Below, one piece after another: positions 5,516-8,745 of a stretch of 8,745 nt of DNA. This stretch comes from Gammaproteobacteria bacterium (GTDB taxonomy: Bacteria > Pseudomonadota > Gammaproteobacteria > Coxiellales > Coxiellaceae). Below the pieces are notes generated by a model. That model saw only the letters and a program-made list of their open reading frames with translations. It had not been told where the DNA came from and searched no databases. The DNA lies in the NCBI GenBank assembly GCA_022600315.1, contig JAHZKQ010000007.1:1-8745 (forward strand), read 5' to 3'. Within the stretch, counting starts at the first letter, position 1. Each line of letters starts with the position of its first letter. The translations under genes were made by a program, and so were the position numbers.

Positions 5516-8401
5516 ATGCGAGTACAAAAACTTAATGAGGGCTTACAAGAAGCAATCATAGAAGTTCAACAGCTTATCAATCAATATTCATCAATTATTA
5601 AGGTGAATGCGCCTGAGATCACTAATTCCGAACCCAACAGGGCAGACAGTCTTCCTAAAAAAGAACAACAAGCACTATGGGCTAAGCTAAAAGAAATCCA
5701 TAAAATTTTCAGTAATATCCTTAATTTTCAACTCCAGGACGTGACCTCGATTGCAGATGAACTAACAAAAAAAAACGTTGCATTGGGAGACTTCCAAGCG
5801 ATTACTGGGTTTCTCAAAGGCCTTTACACGGAAGAAAATATTCCAAAATACGGACCAGAAACTGAAGATAAACGTAAAAATTTATCTCCTGAATATCAAA
5901 TGCGTTATGGCGGCAACCCACCCTATGAAAAACGTGAAGTGCTTGCTTTATTGCGTTTGTTCGGCGCTGATATTAATGTGGAATTTCTACAAGCATTTGA
6001 TGATGATGTGAAGTTTCTACAAGCATTTGATGATGATGCGAAGTCTGCTGCTGATGATAACAAAGAAAAATTTCAACCCGGCGCTTTCTATAAGCTCGCA
6101 CTAAAATTAATCCAACAACAATTTAAACCATTGCAGGAAGTTGCTGTGGCAAAAGATAAAGATAAAGATAAAAACAATAAAGATTACACCAACGAACTTA
6201 ATAATTTATTAAATTTCTTCGAGCAACATAGCGGGCTTGCTATTAGCAGCAATAATGATCCAGAACAACATCAGAGTTTTTGTTCGGTCGCTGAAGATAA
6301 TAAAACATTCTTTACTGCCAACCCAACCAGTAAAAGAAAATATTTCGCAGGACTGGGTGCACTTGGTGAGGCAGCCGCTACCGCCACCGCCCCCGTAGAA
6401 TTACTTGATGCGATGATTAAATCATTTGGCAGCAGTGCTGGTATGCCAATATACGTGAAAATTGCTTTTTGGCTTTACAATACTTTTCGAGTCACTATGC
6501 AACAGCATGGCTTGGTGGCAGTGCGTCGCACAGGGCCTTTTATCCATAACAAGCAAACTAGTTATTTACTTGCCAACCCTGATTTATTATTAACGCGCCC
6601 CACCTATTCATCACAAATGAGACAAACCCTACTAGAAACATCTTTATTCGTACGCTTGGCGGATGGTGCGATCGCAATTATTGCCCTAGCTTTTACTCAA
6701 GCTTTAGAAGAGGGTGACGTCCCCTTATGGATATATCCAATCGCATTTGCCAGCACGGGTTTAATTAAAATGCTAGCTGACTTTGTATTGCATAGCACTA
6801 AAAGCAGTCAAGACTTACGAGAAAATATTTTAGAACAATATGGCAAGTTAACCGCTGCGATTGATGAAATGTTTCCCGGCGTATCAAGAAATCGCTGGCG
6901 AGGCGCTTTGCAGAACTGCTTGCAACCTGTTTGGAACTACTTAGGGTCCTGTTGCCAGCAAGATAGCGCTTCAAACCACGCGGCACTAGCAAATGGAGAT
7001 GAAGATAAAGATGAAAAAACTACTGTCACTGAAGTTTTAACCGCCGTCAATGGAGACGCTAATGCCAAATACTCTTCATTCACCGGTTTCTTATTTCGCA
7101 CCTTGTTCCTCACTTATGCCAATGTACAAGCTGTATTAAGTTTATTGTCAATTAATAAATTTCATGATCTATTAAGAAAGCATGGCATCCTTAATATGCA
7201 GGGCATCAAGAAACGTCTTGCTCAATTTTTGGTTTTTCAAGACGCCAATCAAACTCATGACCACTTTGACACTAACGAACCGCGTCGTAATGCCGCTGAA
7301 ATTGATCCGCAACGCATTAAATTGCAAGCGCAATTAAGCACGGCGATTGAAAAGGTCAGAAAACAAATTGCTAGTATTACAGCAGAAGGTAACACCATCA
7401 CTAAACAACATGCCCTTGCCATGCTAATTGGCAATCAAGCAAATCCCGGCCCACTACAACTATTTTTTACTGTATTACATCATGCGCTGAATGTCTCGCG
7501 CGGTATAGCAAAAGGCTTAATTGATCCGGCGGTGAATCCGATAACACTTTATTTTAACCCGGAAATACCGCATGCAAGTAAAATCCATCGTGTTATGGCA
7601 ACCGGTGGGAAGTTAATTTCTGATTTAACTGGCACAACCTTAGCAGACACCGTTGGGTATTTAATGATGCTTGCTGGTCGAAAAACACCGCAAACGGAAG
7701 CGGAAATAAAAGCTGTGCTTGACCATGAAAATACAAGCAAAGGGGCAGTGGTTGCCGCCGCCGCTACTTATTTGGGCTCAACCTATGCGTTTACTGGATT
7801 ATTATTTGTTGGGCTAGCTACAGTGGTTGCTGGTGGATTCATTAAAGATTTAAGTGGCGATGAAGAACTGGCCGAAGCCAAAGCCAGCAATATGACCTTA
7901 CTTGTCTATACCGCTATCAGTGGAATTTTCGCATTAGCGATTAACTATGGTAAAAGCCTGCCGATGATAGAATATTATGATAGGTTCCGCACAACGTTTA
8001 TGGCACAGCGATATTTTGAACAAAAAAGTAAAGCGGCGGATGAAGATAGTGAGAGTGAGCAGGATGATTTAGGTGAAAGCACACAAAGTAAATTAACAGC
8101 ACTTAATAAAGTCAAAACCTCTTTACATCGCTGCGGCTATTTTTGGATGGCTATTGCAAGCGGTGTGGATACTCTACTTTGTCATGCGCCATCAAAAATT
8201 TATCGACGCTGTACTGTAACATCCGAAGAAAAAGGACACCTTAATTCCGGCCTTGACGGCAGCTACGGCGCCGCCGCTACCTCCGATAGAGACGGCGATA
8301 ATCAACCCCCCAGCGCGTCATGCTGGGCCCGTTTATGCTGTCTCAATTATTCAACTGGCGGTGACTATACTTCACCAGGCAACAGCCCTAGCCATGGATA
8401 A
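5516..8401 (+). CDS. Large uncharacterised membrane-associated protein (961 aa)
   Basis: I do not recognise this protein. It has no signal peptide. Residues 1-280 are mostly charged, helical and soluble-looking, with a tandem decapeptide (157-176) and a DKDKDK run (214-219). Hydrophobic helices follow at about 376-397 and 403-424 (a hairpin), 743-775 (long enough for two) and 793-812. Weaker candidates are 309-328, 520-545 and 872-890. Residues 595-622 may form a coiled coil. Acidic linkers lie at 494-500 and 840-851. Cysteines cluster at 468-480 and 936-942, the latter in a Trp/Leu-rich patch before a polar Ser/Gly/Pro tail. Two stretches, about 299-418 and 635-777, look related. No catalytic motif is evident. 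The gene has its own promoter, stands alone, and is open from 5516 with ribosome site GGGGA. Size, composition and lack of relatives resemble effectors of intracellular gammaproteobacteria; that is inference. A structural envelope protein is an alternative. Confidence 0.85.
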   Translation: MRVQKLNEGLQEAIIEVQQLINQYSSIIKVNAPEITNSEPNRADSLPKKEQQALWAKLKEIHKIFSNILNFQLQDVTSIADELTKKNVALGDFQAITGFLKGLYTEENIPKYGPETEDKRKNLSPEYQMRYGGNPPYEKREVLALLRLFGADINVEFLQAFDDDVKFLQAFDDDAKSAADDNKEKFQPGAFYKLALKLIQQQFKPLQEVAVAKDKDKDKNNKDYTNELNNLLNFFEQHSGLAISSNNDPEQHQSFCSVAEDNKTFFTANPTSKRKYFAGLGALGEAAATATAPVELLDAMIKSFGSSAGMPIYVKIAFWLYNTFRVTMQQHGLVAVRRTGPFIHNKQTSYLLANPDLLLTRPTYSSQMRQTLLETSLFVRLADGAIAIIALAFTQALEEGDVPLWIYPIAFASTGLIKMLADFVLHSTKSSQDLRENILEQYGKLTAAIDEMFPGVSRNRWRGALQNCLQPVWNYLGSCCQQDSASNHAALANGDEDKDEKTTVTEVLTAVNGDANAKYSSFTGFLFRTLFLTYANVQAVLSLLSINKFHDLLRKHGILNMQGIKKRLAQFLVFQDANQTHDHFDTNEPRRNAAEIDPQRIKLQAQLSTAIEKVRKQIASITAEGNTITKQHALAMLIGNQANPGPLQLFFTVLHHALNVSRGIAKGLIDPAVNPITLYFNPEIPHASKIHRVMATGGKLISDLTGTTLADTVGYLMMLAGRKTPQTEAEIKAVLDHENTSKGAVVAAAATYLGSTYAFTGLLFVGLATVVAGGFIKDLSGDEELAEAKASNMTLLVYTAISGIFALAINYGKSLPMIEYYDRFRTTFMAQRYFEQKSKAADEDSESEQDDLGESTQSKLTALNKVKTSLHRCGYFWMAIASGVDTLLCHAPSKIYRRCTVTSEEKGHLNSGLDGSYGAAATSDRDGDNQPPSASCWARLCCLNYSTGGDYTSPGNSPSHG
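5984..6043 (+). repeat. 30-bp in-frame tandem duplication
   Basis: Units 5984-6013 and 6014-6043 differ at one base (GTG versus GCG codon), encoding FLQAFDDDVK and FLQAFDDDAK at residues 157-176. The frame is kept, and 29 of 30 identical bases indicate a recent event by slippage or unequal recombination. Confidence 0.95.
6152..6169 (+). repeat. Three copies of AAAGAT inside the orphan gene
   Basis: A hexanucleotide run encoding alternating Lys-Asp residues (about 213-219). Copy change by slippage would keep the reading frame and only alter the length of a charged linker. Confidence 0.8.
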
Positions 8402-8406
8402 AATAA

Positions 8407-8745
8407 TCAACCTGCCAACACCGCTTTAACAAATGGAATCGTTAAGCGGCGTTTGGCGGTTAATGAGGCTTCGTCGAGTTTATCAAGCACCGCGGTTAAA
8501 TCCGGCATTGAGCGCGTATAATGGTGTAATACATAACGTCCGACTTCTGGGCTTAAATACATGCCGCGTCGTTCGGCACGCAAACATAAAGCGGCTAATT
8601 TTTCATAATCGTCTAGCGCTTGAACTTTAAAAATTAAACCTGCACCTAAGCGTGAACGTAAATCGGCTAGTTGGCAATTTAATTGTAACGGCGCTTGATT
8701 GGCAGCAATAATTAATCGCGTGCCATTATCGCGCGCGCGATTATA
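8407..8745 (-). CDS. hda: DnaA regulatory inactivator Hda, C-terminal part (5' end beyond window)
   Basis: Hda binds the DNA-loaded beta clamp and stimulates ATP hydrolysis by DnaA after initiation, preventing re-replication. The 112 residues visible are the end of its AAA+ domain. NGTRLIIAANQAP (7-19 of the fragment) is the sensor I strand, DLRSRLGAG (28-36) is box VII with the arginine finger, most likely R32, and LCLRAERRGMYL (53-64) begins the lid helices. The ending, LDEASLTAKRRLTIPFVKAVL (split here at 90-99 and 100-110), matches the conserved end of Hda. Full-length DnaA is excluded because the protein stops here without the DNA-binding domain IV. The clamp-binding N-terminus lies outside the window. 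Its stop codon is 5 nt from that of the convergent orphan gene. Confidence 0.93.
   Translation of the reverse strand, partial: YNRARDNGTRLIIAANQAPLQLNCQLADLRSRLGAGLIFKVQALDDYEKLAALCLRAERRGMYLSPEVGRYVLHHYTRSMPDLTAVLDKLDEASLTAKRRLTIPFVKAVLAG

Noticed and set aside
8309..8327. CCCAGC-loop-GCTGGG hairpin as a terminator
   Set aside because: It lies within coding sequence about 75 nt before the stop and has no T-run on either strand.
8433..8630. 65-codon plus-strand frame after the orphan gene
   Set aside because: It is antisense to hda, whose protein matches Hda throughout.
1..8745. CRISPR arrays, tRNA or rRNA genes, insertion-sequence ends
   Set aside because: No spaced repeats, cloverleaf-like segments, transposase-like frames or flanking terminal repeats were found; coding genes account for nearly all the DNA.

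Overview
The window looks like chromosome from a gammaproteobacterium with fairly AT-rich DNA. The evidence is the 3' part of an hda gene (DnaA inactivator), an aerobic-type hemF, and a short, ACT-containing SerA. Tight operons, an eight-gene layout with almost no spare DNA, and one large membrane-associated protein of no recognisable family would fit a host-associated lineage such as the Legionellales. That placement is inference, not something the sequence proves.

Layout. On the minus strand, a SerB-like phosphoserine phosphatase (820-1581) is followed after 37 nt by hemF, which runs off the left edge (1-782). Diverging from it on the plus strand is a close-packed run: a YfcH-type SDR protein (1663-2607), an NSS-family sodium-coupled amino-acid transporter (2614-3966), a 387-residue SerA (3978-5141) and a VapB/AbrB-type antitoxin with no toxin beside it (5169-5399). 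The gaps are 6, 11 and 27 nt. After a 116-nt spacer holding a good -10 box and a small palindrome comes a single 961-codon gene of unknown function (5516-8401). It converges on hda (8407-8745, minus strand, 5' end off the window) with only 5 nt between the two stop codons.

How the genes fit together. SerA and SerB catalyse the first and last steps of serine synthesis from 3-phosphoglycerate; SerC is not in the window. They sit on opposite sides of one short divergent promoter region, with a likely amino-acid transporter in the SerA arm, so this is a small serine synthesis/uptake locus. YfcH, HemF and the antitoxin appear to be passengers of these operons.

The most interesting part is 5400-8401. 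The 961-residue protein has hydrophobic hairpins, acidic linkers, two cysteine clusters, a fresh 30-bp in-frame duplication, and what looks by eye like an old internal duplication of a domain of about 120-145 residues. Its promoter has a weak -35 region preceded by TTAA blocks 11 bp apart, reminiscent of the PmrA boxes of Legionella and Coxiella effector genes. It is a candidate for an undescribed, possibly secreted, membrane-active protein.
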